Origin: Phorcus lineatus
Lineage: Eukaryota > Mollusca > Gastropoda > Trochida > Trochidae
DNA: 64,000 nucleotides
NCBI GenBank assembly: GCA_921293015.1
Contig: OV121081.1
Span: 71,875,022 to 71,939,021, forward strand
Direction of reading: 5' to 3'
How positions within the stretch are numbered: position 1 is the first letter of the stretch; each line of letters begins with the position of its first letter. This document shows, piece after piece, positions 1 to 12,760 of this stretch. The notes under the pieces are model-generated. The model saw only the letters and a list, made by a program, of their open reading frames with translations. It was not told the DNA's origin and made no database searches. A program made the position numbers and the translations under genes.

Positions 1-1818
1 TTGATAAAGTGATAAAATAATAAACAGATAAACAGTAGTCCTTGGTTAGCCTCTTGTGATGAGCCCGGGTGACAAAATTGAATTGACGACAGATTAAACC
101 TTTTTTGAAAGAAATATGCCTTAAGTCTTATGTCATTAACATTTGGACAGGTGATGAAGGAATTTAAGGCGTCTTCAAAGTGATAGCCACTATCACATAA
201 AGGTCTATTAGATATAAATCTAGTGAACCGATCTCTATCAAGATCACTACACCCAACTCGAGTATGAAAAGATTATATAGTGAAAGAGAATCCTAGTTGT
301 TATTACGTCTATGCAATCCTTTTGAAGTCTTAAAGCCTTAAGAAAACTGCTAAACTGTTTAACATATGATGTTTTGATCATTCAATACTAAAAGGAAAAC
401 GCTGACGCTTACCAACTTATAAATGCGAGGTTTTGTAAAAGAAGCATGAAATGCAAGTGTGCTTACAAAAATCGTTTTTTTATAAAATGTGCTTAGTAGA
501 ACAATCGTATAACATTATCACTTGATGGATAAACATTTTATTACATATAAAAACGGCATCGGAATAGTGAACAAGCTTGTTAATATATCAAAACATCTCT
601 CAAGACAATGTACTGCAAGTGGCCAAATCAAAATAGTGACGTAAATGATGTTAGCTATTACGCTAAATTAATGTTTATGTTATGTCAACATCATTAAGGC
701 GTACTTATATACAAAGTTATCTTTAACATGTTTTAAAGACAGGTGTTATGAAAGGTCTGGTCCAGTGAGTCTTACAACGCTGTGTATAAAATCACATTTA
801 AGTTAAATATTTGTCTGTGAAATTTTAAGGATAATCTTATGATAATACAATCGGAGATTGATTTAAAATTTTCATTATTTCATTACTTTCGACAGGGGAT
901 TCACCTCGCACGACATGCCTTCCGATATGGGTTTCTGATCATCAAATGATAGGAATCAGAATGACTTGAAAAATGATATTTACAAACCTGACAGTGACGG
1001 TTAACGTAATTACCACTCTTACAGAGAAAGGGACACCAACGGTCTGTGCCATCAGTAATGATAGATTCACTTCAGTAAAAGTTCAATAAACATTATCTCG
1101 TCCTTATGCTGGATTAACTTATCGTTATTAAAAATTTTTCCGTCAATTCAATGTAGGTGGATACATGCTTTTGACATTAAAAAGATAATGAAATTAAAAT
1201 ATATAGTTGGATTAAGATTGAACATAATGAAAACAGCATAATTTACATTTTGTCATAGATACGGTATCATATTCCACCTAGTTTATCAGACGCTATACCC
1301 TGCATGAACGAACCGGTTAAGCTTCATTCAACAATGATTTTATCTAATTAATCAACCAGCCAGCGAGGCATACAACAATAAAACACAGCTGTCTCGGTAC
1401 AGGAAATGATAATAAATATATTATGTAAGAGATCGCCGACATACGTAGTTTATAGCACTTCAAGGAAGTTATTTAGTACTTGGAAAGTCTGGTCAAAATA
1501 GTAACTGTAATCTCGCTCTTCTCCTGTGTCATCAGTGAGATCGTATAGACATGTGCGGTGGAGCGTGACGTGCTAATGAGCGAGTTGTGTAACCCCCGTG
1601 TAGCAGTAATGTAGTACAGTCAGTTATTTGTTTCATATCCCTGTCTATACGATCCCTGCTTCAGTTGACGAGCTGGAATAAACGTTGTCAATACACTTCC
1701 TCTCCAAGTCTGTTTAATTTGTTTATGAGTGTATGAGGAAAACTTTTAGGTGCCCAGTTAAAAAATAACATCTTCTCACAACCCGCTTACGGCTCGTTAT
1801 TGAACTAAGCTTTTCCCA
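1..1818. other. AT-rich non-coding stretch
   Basis: I see no supported gene here. The only structure I noticed is a pair of perfect 13-bp inverted arms (1539-1551 and 1642-1654, core GATCGTATAGACA) separated by about 90 bases. It could be a chance hairpin or the ends of a short decayed element. Confidence 0.5.
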
Positions 1819-1920
1819 GTGTTTATATATTCCACCGATCGGCACAAAAGCACACAAGTGCAATTCGATGGATCGCCAAACAGTACAAACAAACTTATTA
1901 AAACCTGTCGGAACGTAGAT

Positions 1921-2301
1921 ATGTCTAAATTGACAACGTTCTTTAAAAGTAAGAATAATCCCGCGCCTGAATATCAATGTAACCTTCTACCTACAACACC
2001 TATCAGTAACGACAGAGAAAATTCATCTGATCAAACAGTAAAATGTAGGACAGCGTTAAATGCAAGATCTTTTTGCCTGACACAATAAAACTATGGAATT
2101 ATTTAACTCCTGGCAATAAAATTGTTAATTCAAATGAATTAGCTAGATTATCAACTCTCGCCCGCTGTGGTGACTTGAACGCTGATAAGTTAAACAGACA
2201 TATCATAGAAAGCCAGACCTGTTCCTGCATGTGGTCACCCAGTCGATAACGCTGTTCACTATTTCTTCACATGCCAAAAGTATGATCCAGGTTACAGGTG
2301 A
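1921..2301 (+). pseudogene. LINE ORF2 C-terminal remnant (plus strand)
   Basis: This is the broken 3' end of a non-LTR retrotransposon polyprotein. Reading across one frameshift near 2065-2075, the translation gives FLPDTIKLWN, then DLNADKLNRHIIESQTCSC, then (after a further frame change near 2240) DNAVHYFFTCQKYDPGY and a TGA at 2299-2301. This matches the usual tail of many LINE ORF2 proteins: a 'FLP.TI..WN' segment, 'LNADL..RHI..S..C.CG' and an 'A.HFFF.CP.Y' ending. The reverse-transcriptase core is absent. The remnant ends within a few bases of a second LINE fragment on the opposite strand. The match is by motif memory only. The frame changes show it is dead. Confidence 0.6.
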
Positions 2302-2707
2302 CATAATTTTCTGCTTGCAACACATTCTTAAAACGACGGTAAGTCCGCAATTTGTTACCATTGATCAAACCTTTATCATTCCATAATTCAGCATGCCAAC
2401 TGTCACTGTCTAAGAGTAACAGCAACTGTTTTGCAACCTCAAAGTCAACATTTGAGACATTTAAAATATCTACAAGTGGTAAATTCCAATTTGAAATCAA
2501 ATTGAAAACACGATTATACCAGGAAGTTCTAAAATTGCGTGACCATGCATTAATGATTGATACAATGTTACACTGCGACGTTTGTATACGACGCCAGAAT
2601 CTTAGTATTTCGATATTCTGTTTTGTCAGACAAGATGCCCAGCCCATTTCACCACGGACTGCTAGACTGCATATGTAATTGCTTCGGAGTGGCCTTAAAA
2701 TAAGCAC
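2267..2707 (-). pseudogene. LINE reverse-transcriptase C-terminal remnant (minus strand)
   Basis: An open frame of 146 codons on the minus strand carries landmarks of the region downstream of the RT domain in several LINE families: AVRGEMGW, then IEILRFWRRI near residue 33, a helical middle part, and LRTYRRFKN followed by ENYV near residue 120-132. Comparable proteins read roughly 'YGELGR.P...K..ILRFW.RL ... KLRTYR.FK...E.Y'. It lacks the catalytic RT domain (no YADD box) and has no sensible start, so it is a fragment and not a gene. Its 3' end abuts the plus-strand LINE remnant at about 2300. The last ten or so codons probably belong to the other element read backwards. Confidence 0.6.
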
Positions 2708-3852
2708 CTTGGAGCTTGTTGGACAATCAATTCATGAATTGTACATTTTCATGAATAGAAATGTTTCAATAAAAACAAGCATCTCATCTTCAACACAGTC
2801 GGTAGGCCTACAGTTAAAACACTCTCATTTCACGAGAAGATGTTCATAACGCTTACGTTGTTTCAAGTGCAACACCGCTTATGATCAAAACTAACGATCG
2901 TCTTTATCGGTAACGGCTTTTGGATACATATTTCAATGCTGTAGTCTTTCATGACTTTGTTAAGGCAACATTTATCAACTCCCCTGCCACTCACGTTGAC
3001 ACCCTCTTATATCGTCCACACCGTTATATGCAACACCATTTAACGCTGGATACACTGAACGGAGTCTTGTCCGTCGTGGAACTACACGGTTATAAGAAAA
3101 TTATTCATTTGATGTATTTGTTTGTTTCGATATTAATAACCGTTTTAAAAATGTCGAAGATAGACATGACAGCTATGAAAGTTCAACAACTGTTCATTCA
3201 TCGTTCCAAGTAACTTTGTATGGTTTGATTTTGTAGAGAGTCAAATACACCGTGCGTTCATTAATTTTGATTTCTTATAGCATAAAAGTAATGAAAATAG
3301 TAACCGTATATGTATATTTCGAGGCGAGATATAACATTCATATTTATATGTAACGAATTTCACTACTTTGAATATGATAAATGTGTTTAAAACTGTGACC
3401 TCTACCGTCCCATGGTAATAAATATGTCCCCTTTCGTTGACCCTAATTGCGTAACACAGTCGCAGTCGTCTTCAGCAAAAGATGAGCATTCCCGTCTCTG
3501 TCTGGACAGCCCGGTTGTGTATTGTAGAATACACAGTTAATTCACTTTGACATTTCGACATTTCCAGGTTACGCTTCTCCGTGCACTTGCCTGTTCGGGA
3601 GATACGGTTCACTGAGTAAATTGCATGTAAAACAATAATTATTATTGCAGTTACTCGTCATCATTCCTTTAAAAACCTTTCGTATTTGAAAGAGTGAAAG
3701 AGATAGTAAGCCTTGATAAATCTCGTTAAGCATTTTATGACTGTACATGTTTGTTTTTCGCCATAACTTACACAGTCGAACAAACTTCAACTTAAACTCA
3801 CAAGTTACATGATAGTACTGACGCTATGTCTTGTTGCAATTTTTTTGTTGTT

Positions 3853-4110
3853 AAAGGGGCACAAAAAATGTTGTTGGGGTCAAGTATGTCAAACTTTATG
3901 AATGGTGTTATTTTTATCGTTAAGTAGTGGTGGTTTATGAAATTCAGCATCCCGATTTTTAGCAGTTAAGTATAGCAACAATAAGCAATTTTCAGTCGTA
4001 ATGTACGATAAAAAAAATTATTTTGGAAACTTAATTACAGCAGACAAAAATACAAATATGGTTTTGTAGTGTTTAATAAGTGTTGAGTAATGAACATGTA
4101 AATGTGACCA
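3853..4110 (+). repeat. Dispersed repeat family A, copy 1
   Basis: Shares a diverged block with the copies at 5228 and 46600. The shared block has a TGTTGTT..GTCAA.TATG.C.AAC segment, a T-rich stretch, and then a GCAGACA..AAATA segment further on. No coding capacity is seen. The element class is unknown. Confidence 0.4.
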
Positions 4111-5227
4111 AATAGTTTAAACTCTTAAACATACATTTCCGTTCCCAAATTTAGAAAACAGGAAAACATGTTTGATTTTGGCATTTAGAGATAAAAATGA
4201 ATGTTAAGGGAGACAATTAGAACCTTACTAAGGACCCATGGTCATTGAGCTATTATCTGTGTAATATGAAAAATCAGAATGCATACTCTGTGTCACTTTA
4301 AAATGACTGCAAACTTACAAAACATTCTAATGTAGATTACTAACACGGACGTTACCAGTAAAGCGGTTATACATCTGAATCCATTTTTCTACGTAAAATC
4401 GTAAGGGGAAAAGGAATGTAATTTCTACTTTGTTCCTATCAATACGCAGAATCCATCGACAGTAAATGGATTATCTCTTTGTTGTTTTCTTACATAATTA
4501 AATGCATACAAAAATATGTGAATAGCATAACTTTGCGTACATGTCATTATGACTGAGTTGTTACTAAATTATGATACAAATTGATATGTATCTTTAAACA
4601 CATGGACATAAAAAAAACGTTATCGTTGAAAACATTATTTATTTATAACATATTAAATTATAATTATGTATAAGGTTTCAATCAGCAACTCCGGAGTATA
4701 CGGTTTAAGGGAATCTTGGAGGATACCTCCTGAGTTTTTAATCAAATTAGGAAATGGTTATTAAACGGGTACCTGTTATCAATGTCAGATGGAAATTAAA
4801 TAAGTTTTCTCTAAAAAAAATGTGATTTAATTTACTGTGAAAATCACAAAGCCCCCGTGAGCAACAAAGGTTATATTTATACATATTAGAGCATTAGGTT
4901 ATTAAAATTACATTTCAGACTGATTGCAGGTTAAACTTACTTAACTAAATTTCAAAACTCATTAAACACTGGACTCTCTTCACGGCTTAACGCCTGGTCA
5001 CTCACAGGCGGTGTTGAACCAGAAGCCAATTAGCCAATTAACACCACTCAGGCTGTGGGGATGAGGAACGAACCTTCATCGTTTTATTGTTTCATTTGGT
5101 CAAATAGGAAATGAAGGTGAACGATAAGGATCATTTACAGTTCGTTACATAAGTGATTTGTTTTATTAGTTTTGTATCTCTCTGTTTGGTAAAGTTCCAA
5201 ATGCATAACTGTAAAACGTAGAACAGT

Positions 5228-5560
5228 TAAAGGACCACAGAGTATGTTGTTAGAGTCAAATATGCCCAACTTCTTTATAGTGCTATTTTATCAAGAAGGG
5301 ATGGTTGTTTAGAAAAATTAAGACGTTCGTGCTTATGAGTTCAGTAAAATAAAACAGGTTAAAGTCTCGATTGGTGTTCGAAATCCGGACAGTGACGCGC
5401 GTCAATGACTCAAACGTGATTTTTAAAACCTATTTACATCAAGCACAAATGTAAATATTGATTGGCAGGATTAATTAGGACTTTTAACTGGTACACATGT
5501 AAAATGTATGCAGAATTTCGACGTCCTTACATTTATATGGCCGTTTTTCATGTATCAATG
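5228..5560 (+). repeat. Dispersed repeat family A, copy 2
   Basis: Aligns by eye with 46600-46925 over about 300 bases. The clearest stretch is the GCGGACA.TGA.GCGCG.CAATGA segment (5388-5408 here; near 46790 in the other copy), followed by a TATTTGTAGCA-like block and GGTATGC.GAAT. Divergence is high, so this is an old family. Confidence 0.45.
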
Positions 5561-8267
5561 AAAAATATAAATAGCAAAATTTGGGAATTTGGGAGATTAA
5601 CTGCATTCATAGAATATGAACACCTCAAATATGATGTACTTAAAACAGCAAAATATATTGTTCGCTATTTAGACTAGTTTGATCATTTATAAAAGTTTAC
5701 ACATAAATATATAGTTTTCATACTAAAGATCAATTGTTTTATCCTAATGTATGTTGTTCCAATCCGTTACTACTCAGTATTACTAACAAACATGTACAGC
5801 ATGGAGGAAATCTGATATACCGTCTCTCAACAAAAAGTTTATGAAGCAAACACAATTCTGGAATAAGAATAATATACTTAAACCTTTAAACCATACCATG
5901 GAGGAAGAAACTATTAAACATTATTTTGATCGAATCTTGAATATGTTGTTTTATTACTCAGTATATAAACATACATCTTTGAGAATTACTGTGAAGCTCT
6001 ACTCACTTTGTGAGTGGACAGCGGCATTGCTCTTTGAATTATGTTGTCAAATAATACGACGCGTACCTTCGTCTTCGACAAATTAAAAAATACTTCCTAA
6101 GATTACCCCAGAAAGACATACACATAATTTGTTTGTAACTAGAACTAGAACGGCGACAAGTTGATGTGAACGACGACAATTGCTTAGTTAAAACTGTGAA
6201 TACTTTCATGATTGAATTAAACGTCAAAAGCGCAGGCTTGCTTACACCTACACCTTTATTCTCAATATTCCGATATGTCATTATGTACGTGTAAACGGTG
6301 CATTCATATTTTCATTTAGAGACAGAGAATTAACTCTTACAATCTTTTCATTTTCTAGAGAGCAAGCAGAGGTTATTTGCATAAGTCAACCCCTCCCCCC
6401 CCTACAAACAGTTATAAAAGCTAAGTCTTTGGAGAAACGAGGGTATTTTTGATTTGCATAAAAATATCATTTTCTTCAAATATGTCCTATATTAAACCAA
6501 CAAGAATGGGGTTTTTTGTTGTTTTTTTTGGTCTCATTCACCTATTTTTTGGTTATTATTTGCACTCATGTTAAGTTTACAGAATAAATATTACGAACTG
6601 AGAGAAGAAACGTAATGTGCTAATTCCTGTGGCATATATTCTAAGGTATAGGAAAATCTGCGTAATGACATCACAACTCCATAGCGCGTATGATTGGGTG
6701 TCTTTAGAACATAACCGTGATCTCTTTACCATGCGTACACACCTCAATTAAGATCTCCAAGGGTGGAAAATGTTGAGAGTCATACGCGTATTTTCATACA
6801 TGAAACATGTAAAATGTAGGACAGGGAACTTATATTCCGTAGACAATTTTCAAATGGTCGCATAATTGTGTATTTGTGACACCAATGGGGCACATACTCT
6901 CAAATAAAAGTCCTGTTTTCGCCCATGGACTATATGCTCAGCTGGTTTGATAAGAGTGATTTCCAAATACAGGCAGACAAATTTCTCAACGATGGGACTA
7001 AAGAAACCAAGGTAATCCCGTTTATGCATTTTTTAAGTATACCGAGTTGCTGAACAATAGGGGTAACAGATAGAAAATGCGTTGTGATCCGATCACAAAT
7101 TGCTTATTTTGTATATAAACATCCTGCTATTTATGATCAGAAGAATACTGTTTGATTTGTAGGCACCAGCTCCTATAGTGCAACGCATTAAACATTTAGC
7201 ACACATAGAAAGATAATAATAATAACATAATAACATCGAAGAATAGCGACGCTTTATAGAACTAATAATGCTATCTGTATACTTATATCTATTAATTATG
7301 CTAACAGAGAGAAACGTTCTTTTATCGTTTTGTTGTGTAATGGTCCCTTGTTACGCGGGATAAAAAATCATAATTCATTCACATGAAATTCAAAGTAGAA
7401 ACCGAAACGTATTTATTATTTTGATGGAAACATGTCAAGTATGCAAGAACGAAGCTTTACCAATCTAGCTTTTAAACTTTTTCTCCCCAAAAATATTTGA
7501 ATGCTGGTCTGGACCCAGGTTTGGACCTCACATAACTAAAATGCATAATACAACACCCTCTCAGATTTCGTTTTAAGTGAATCAATTACAAGATTTATGA
7601 TACAAAGATTTATGATATTTCAGTCGAGGCTTCTAAGAAAGATCAATGCTTTTGACTTACATGAAATGAACATAGAAGATTTAGATAGATAGTACGTACG
7701 TTTTCTTTCGATGTGATAAAGGGCTTTGTTTATGTCGCCTTATAAAGCTATTCAAAACCATTACAATTTTTTTGCATTACAACATTGATTGATTATATCA
7801 AGTACACTTCTTTTTCATTTCTTATTCTACGTTTGAAGGCAAAGCTGTACGCTGACTAAGTTGTTGACATAAGCTAACGATTAATATTATCAGAAGCGGT
7901 TTACTATCTCAGATGCACCAACTGTAATATCCAGATATGAGATAAACAATAAGCAATAAACAATCAATTACAACCATAGAACTTGTCAAACACATTGCAT
8001 ATGTCAATGCATCCAATTCTTGATGCAGGACAAGACGCGTAACAGCTCATTAGTGGGAGCCGGAAGCGCGTAAGCATGCGTAGCATTCCGCTAGCAGGGG
8101 ACGTTATAATGAGGATGCGTTGTAGAGGAGGGAAACTTTAACATTGAATATCTTCTCTCCTAATTAACATAAGTAGTTCATCTTTTCAAATTGTGCAAAT
8201 GATAACACACAGTTTCAGAAAAAATCTTAATTATTTTAATATCTCTAAAAAAATAAAAACTCGAAAT

Positions 8268-8408
8268 TTCTAGAAATTTCTAGAAAGTTTCTAGATACGT
8301 TCTAGAAATTTTCTAGAAAGTTTCTAGATCCGTTCTAGAAAGTTTCTAGATCCGTTCTAGAAATTTTCTAGATACGTTCTAGATACGTTCTAGAAATTTC
8401 TAGAAAGG
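8268..8408. repeat. 11-bp-periodic TTCTAGA array with heat-shock-element geometry
   Basis: Thirteen TTCTAGA blocks start at 8268, 8278, 8289, 8300, 8311, 8322, 8333, 8344, 8355, 8366, 8377, 8388 and 8398. The period is exactly 11 bp except for the first and last steps, which are 10 bp. Eight of the blocks extend to the palindrome TTCTAGAA. At the two 10-bp steps the sequence becomes a perfect run of four alternating heat-shock units (TTCnnGAAnnTTCnnGAA) at 8268-8285 and 8388-8405. No gene is recognised within several kb, so a promoter role is not shown. It may simply be a short tandem repeat. Confidence 0.85.
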
Positions 8409-9641
8409 GGGTAGTTTGTTTATGGGTGTAGTGTAGGTCTCCAGTCACTGGGTGGAACAGGTGCAAAAAAACGACATTTATTTTAGGAATTTTGTAAAGA
8501 TATTGTGCTCAAAATAGTAATACAGATTGGTGTAACAGGATAAATTCTGTACAGCAAGGTGATTTCATTTGTCTTAAATTTAGATAATGATATATTTCTT
8601 ATCATATATAAACTTTTAAATAAAGAATTTAAAATAACTGATTATTTCAGATCTAGATTATTGATACCTGGTATGAATATATAAATGATACACTTTTAAA
8701 GAATACATAAACTAAGTTTGTGTATATACAAACTAAAAAGTGGTACCAGTAAAATAAAGATAAAAAATAATTTTTAAAAATGTAAAAACTATTGATGTTA
8801 CAATTCCAAAAGTAGTTTTAAATAATGTACACTGTCATCATAAAATTCCACACAAGATCTTACAAAATTAACGCAATCAACTCAGCAAACTGGTTATCGT
8901 TAATACAAAATATTCTATTCATAGCATCAGAAAATTACATTATAAGAGGCTTTCATACATATTTTCAGATGAATTACATATGATTTTGAAATCTTTTTAC
9001 AAAGTTTACAAAGTATCAATAAATGTCAGATATGAAATGTTATACAATGAGTCACACCATTATAAAAGCCTTTATCATAAGTCAGTAGGAGGTTACAGGG
9101 TTTTAAAATATATGAGAAGCAAGTTATGGAGACAGTATGACTGGTTACTAGTGTATATCCTCTTGTATTCCCCTATCAGATCTAACAGGACTCCCTAGTA
9201 TCTCAGTGTCAGCCATATTGGGAGTACTTGTATTGTTATATGGTACATTACACAAGTAAATCTGTTATTATTTTGTGTCTATCATCATTTTGATTAGTTC
9301 ATTAATTACAAAAGTAGAAGTTTTATTTACAGCAATTTGATTTTACTGAAAAACAACTGAGCAATGTTTTAAGATGTCTCCTAAAATCAGTTATCTCAAA
9401 AGAATTTTCTGACCCTAGTTTCTACCTGCAACAATCAATTAAATTTTACATGATTGAAGTATTATATAATGTATAATTAACTTCATTTGGAATCACTAGA
9501 GACATTTGTTCATTCCTTACAAATATTTGAAACACAAACAAGCTGCAAAAAATAACCCTTGTGAACATCATCATAAATGCTCACAATTAAATCACTTTCA
9601 CAGGAATTTCAATCCAATCGCAAGAGACCATGAAAGAGGCA
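8409..9641. other. AT-rich non-coding stretch
   Basis: Nothing recognisable is seen. Short open frames at 8980-9198 and 9506-9700 have no domain signature, and the second runs into the minisatellite. Confidence 0.5.
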
Positions 9642-11442
9642 TTACTAATCCAACATATTTACTTATCCAACATATTTACTTATCCAACATATTTACTTAG
9701 CCAACATATTTACTTAGCCAACATATTTACTTAGCCAACATATTTACTTATCCAACATTTTTACTTATCCAACATTTTTACTTATCCAACATATTTACTA
9801 ATCCAACATTTTTACTTATCTAACATATCTACTAATCCAACATTTTTACTTATCTAACATATCTACTAATCCAACATTTTTACTTATCCAACATATTTAC
9901 TAATCCAACATTTTTACTTATCCAACATTTTTACTTATCTAACATATCTACTAATCCAACATTTTTACTTATCCAACATTTTTACTTATCCAACATATTT
10001 ACTTATCCAACATATTTACTTATCCAACATATTTACTTATCCAACATTTTTACTTATCCAACATATTTACTTATCCAACATTTTTACTTATCCAACATTT
10101 TTACTTATCCAACATATTTACTTATCCAACATATTTACTTATCCAACATTTTTACTTATCCAACATTTTTTACTTATTCAACATATTTACTTATCCAACA
10201 TTTTTACTTATCCAACATATTTACTTATCCAACATTTTTACTAATCCAACATTTTTACTTATCCAACATTTTTACTTATCCAACATATTTACTTATCCAA
10301 CATTTTTACTAATCCAGCATTTTTACTTATCCAACATTTTTACTTATTTAACATATCTACTTATCCAACATTTTTACTAATCCAACATTTTCACTTATCC
10401 AACATTTTTACTTATCCAACATTTTTACTTATCCAACATTTTTACTTATCCAACATTTTAACTTATCCAACATATTTACTTATCTAACATTTTTACTTAT
10501 CCAACATATTTACTTATCCAACATGTTTACTTATCCAACATATTTACTAATCCAACATTTTTACTTATCCAACATTTTTACTTATTCAACATATTTACTA
10601 ATCCAACATTTTTACTTATCCAACATATTTACTAATCCAACATTTTTACTTAGCCAACATATTTACTTAGCCAACATATTTACTTATCCAACATTTTTAC
10701 TTATCCAACATTTTTACTTATCCAACATATTTACTAATCCAACATTTTTACTTATCTAACATATCTACTAATCCAACATTTTTACTTATCCAACATATTT
10801 ACTAATCCAACATTTTTACTTATCCAACATTTTTACTTATCTAACATATCTACTAATCCAACATATCTACTAATCCAACATTTTTACTTATCCAACATTT
10901 TTACTTATCCAACATATTTACTTATCCAACATATTTACTTATCCAACATATTTACTTATCCAACATATTCACTTATCCAACATTTTTACTTATCCAACAT
11001 TTTTACTTATCCAACATATTTACTTATCCAACATATTTACTTATCCAACATTTTTACTTATCCAACATTTTTTACTTATTCAACATATTTACTTATCCAA
11101 CATTTTTACTTATCCAACATATTTACTTATCCAACATTTTTACTAATCCAACATTTTTACTTATCCAACATTTTTACTTATCCAACATATTTACTTATCC
11201 AACATTTTTACTAATCCAGCATTTTTACTTATCCAACATTGTTACTTATTTAACATATCTACTTATCCAACATTTTTACTAATCCAACATTTTCACTTAT
11301 CCAACATTTTTACTTATCCAACATTTTTACTTATCCAACATATTTACTTATCCAACATATTTACTTATCCAACATTTTTACTTATCAACACATCTACTAA
11401 TCCAACATTTTTACTTATCCAACATTTTTACTTATTCAACAT
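9642..11442. repeat. 17-bp minisatellite, about 106 units, with a 902-bp higher-order duplication
   Basis: The array is built from a 17-bp unit of the form TTTTTACTTATCCAACA, with common variants: TATTTACTTATCCAACA, TATCTACTAATCCAACA, and units with CTTAGCC. Rare unit variants recur at a fixed distance of 902 bp: TATCTAAC at 9851/10753 and 9936/10838, the 18-bp unit with an extra T at 10161/11063, and CCAGC at 10314/11216. So the right half is largely a copy of the left half (53 units). Open reading frames through it are a by-product of the repeat. Confidence 0.95.
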
Positions 11443-12039
11443 CAATTTTGCTACAAAAGTAATGACATGACTAGAAGAAAGCCACTACTTAATAAAAGTC
11501 TTTTTACTTATCCAGGCTTTGCTTAACAAGGTGCAACTGTTTTTACAATATTGCTAACTTCTTCCTGATATAAGACACTGAAGACGTTTATCCATTCTTT
11601 CAATAGCCAACCCTTTTCCTTGACCAACAAACAAGCATGAAAGCAAACCATAGAAACAAACACAAATGCTCACAATACTAACACAAACACTTCTTACATG
11701 AATAAATATATCCATCTGAGAGATATTATACATTCTGACAAGCAGTGAAAGGGAAAGTAATATTCAGCGGAGAGTATAAATATTGACAGGCTAGGCAAGC
11801 AGAGTGGTGTAAGCCCCTACAGTGCTCACCTGTCACGTCCAACCATTAGGCAGTGTATGTATCACTCACTCCCCATTCACAGGAGCGTGCGTCTGTATAT
11901 CAACAGTCTTGGAAATGTTACAATCGATGTTCCAGGATTTTGTATATCAACAATCTGACAATACTCCCTCACTGTGTACTCTGCATGGGTTTCCCTTTCA
12001 ATACAGATGTAACTGTAACACTGCTGAGTTTAAGTACCA
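11443..12039. other. Non-coding stretch after the minisatellite
   Basis: No gene is supported. Overlapping open frames of 94 and 114 codons begin at 11822 and 11853 but show no motif, and they run into a degenerate tandem repeat. Confidence 0.45.
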
Positions 12040-12500
12040 CGGACTTCAAACAACATTTCCAGCTTTGCAACAATACAACTTCAAACTCATCCTTTGCCAA
12101 ATTTGATATAAGATTCTTAGTCCTGTCCAAAAGAGAATGTTACATCACACACTATTCACTGCTTTCAGTTTCCAATTTCTCTGAAGTCAAATTGTGATAC
12201 AAGTTCTCAGTTACAACACAACAGGTTTGTCTTTTGATACACATACTTCAGCATTTCAGTTTCCAACTTTTCCACAGCCAACCTTCAATACAAGATTCTC
12301 TCTCACCCTTCAAAGACAAGATTCTCTGTTGCAATCAAAGAGAGACATCTGTTACATCAATTATCCTCATAGTAACATCAGTGATTTTCTACAATTAATT
12401 ATACACACATCCACCTTAATACATCAATCAACTTTCCAACTCCTCAGAAAAACTCAATACCAGATTCTCAGGTACAAATCAAGTGACAGGTCTGCTGCAA
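12040..12500. repeat. Degenerate tandem repeat, about 91-bp period
   Basis: A motif close to TTTCCAA...(about 20 bases)...GATACAAGATTCTCAG recurs. Its right part falls at about 12104, 12195, 12287 and 12453, spacings of 91, 92 and 166. Copies are strongly diverged. A 149-codon frame (12194-12643) crosses the region, but it shows no protein signature and I treat it as spurious. Confidence 0.45.
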
Positions 12501-12679
12501 CACACACCATTCCTAACTTATTTCCACCGGTATCCGTCACTCCCCGATTCCTCATAGCAAGCAGATCTAACACCCCTCCTCTACATTGGCTCATTGCCCC
12601 TCCATTCACAGCTTCTATGAAGATTATCAGTGTTAGTTGGTGAAACGACCCCAGACATTAATCTGCTACAAGTCCTATT

Positions 12680-12760
12680 TGTGTATGTCTAACGGCCTGG
12701 TCAAGAAGCGTGGAGTCATGTTGTAACTTGTCTGGGTTCAACTCCTAGAACGCTTGTTTC
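12680..12760 (+). repeat. Possible tRNA-derived SINE fragment
   Basis: A TAACGGCCTGG block (about 12689) resembles a pol III A box. Some 33 bases later GGGTTCAACTCC (about 12733) resembles a B box (consensus GGTTCRANTCC). The sequence does not fold into a tRNA I can recognise. The call rests only on the two boxes and their spacing. Confidence 0.25.

Larger units (their letters stand above)
2708..8267. other. Non-coding, AT-rich region with scattered old repeats
   Basis: No gene is supported in this 5.5-kb stretch. Open frames are short (60-100 codons), have no recognisable motif and lack codon bias. Two diverged copies of a dispersed repeat lie inside it (about 3853-4110 and 5228-5560, listed separately). 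Confidence 0.55.

Noticed and set aside
10523-10759. 78-codon open frame in the 17-bp minisatellite
   Set aside because: Pure repeat translation; it ends where unit variants introduce stops.
9642-11442. CRISPR-like array
   Set aside because: The units are contiguous with no unique spacers and the sequence is eukaryotic.
12194-12643. 149-codon open frame
   Set aside because: No motif, unusual composition, and it crosses a degenerate tandem repeat.
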